Source: Alphaproteobacteria bacterium
GTDB lineage: Bacteria > Pseudomonadota > Alphaproteobacteria > GCA-2731375
Direction: 5' to 3'
Length of the DNA stretch: 5,500 nucleotides
Assembly: GCA_028281075.1 (NCBI GenBank)
Contig: JANQKO010000526.1
Coordinates: 1 to 5,500 of the forward strand
In this document: in pieces, positions 5,427 to 5,500 of the stretch
How positions within the stretch are numbered: position 1 is the first letter of the stretch
How the letters are laid out: each line of letters begins with the position of its first letter
Notes under the pieces: model-generated
What the model was told of the DNA's origin: nothing
Databases searched by the model: none
The model's input: the letters and a program-made list of their open reading frames with translations, nothing else
Program-made: the position numbers and the translations under genes

Positions 5427-5500
5427 GTCATCCTGGCGAAGGCCAGGATCCACGTTTGTTGTTTTTCAACAGGTTGCGATGCCGCTGGATGCTGGCCTGC
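5427..5500. repeat. Second palindromic repeat element, right end cut by window
   Basis: ATCCTGGC (5430-5437) and GCCAGGAT (5442-5449) make a perfect 8-bp hairpin with loop GAAG. GGCCAGGATCCA (5441-5452) recurs inverted at 5486-5497 (TGGATGCTGGCC, 11 of 12), and the middle has a small TGTTG-TTTTT-CAACA hairpin (5457-5471). The pattern predicts that the element continues for about 10-20 nt past the window with a sequence close to CTTCGCCAGGATGAC. The T-rich run at 5455-5466 after the first hairpin could also give weak transcription termination. Confidence 0.65.

Noticed and set aside
3797..5431. 544-codon minus-strand open frame opposite the kinase
   Set aside because: The length comes from GC-rich third positions of the kinase gene. 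The product is rich in Gln, Ala, Gly and Val without a domain, and the frame runs through two repeat elements.

Overview
The window is GC-rich (roughly two thirds G+C or more) and densely coding. It carries several extragenic palindromes of kinds common between genes in Alphaproteobacteria. Protein style and codon use fit an alphaproteobacterium, perhaps a Rhodospirillales- or Rhizobiales-like lineage; this placement is an inference from composition and repeat type, not a database match.

Layout. (1) Positions 1-1079, minus strand: the N-terminal 359 codons of acetyl-CoA synthetase (acs), cut by the left window edge. (2) Positions 1080-1359: a divergent intergenic region. It holds a good sigma70-type promoter for acs, a palindrome overlapping its -35 box, and a second, separate palindrome upstream of the protease gene. 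(3) Positions 1360-2922, plus strand: a complete periplasmic HtrA/DegP-type serine protease with two PDZ domains. (4) Positions 2923-3084: a spacer with a perfect 14-bp inverted repeat whose arms are themselves palindromes. (5) Positions 3085-3762: an OmpR/PhoB-class response regulator. (6) Positions 3763-3874: a spacer almost filled by a 79-bp double-hairpin repeat element. (7) Positions 3875-5290: a membrane sensor histidine kinase. (8) Positions 5291-5500: a non-coding tail made of two more palindromic repeat elements, the last cut by the right edge.

How the genes may work together. The protease, regulator and kinase lie in the same direction in a row. A simple reading is an envelope-quality-control locus: the kinase senses something in the periplasm, phosphorylates the regulator, and the regulator may control the protease and other genes. 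This resembles the logic of CpxAR-DegP in enterobacteria, but the signal, the regulon and any direct control of the protease gene are not shown by the sequence. acs is a housekeeping acetate-activation gene that shares only the divergent promoter region.

No wholly new gene system is evident. The most unusual content is non-coding: repeat elements in nearly every gap of the protease/two-component locus, including one that separates a regulator from its kinase, and two distinct operator-like palindromes in the divergent promoter region.
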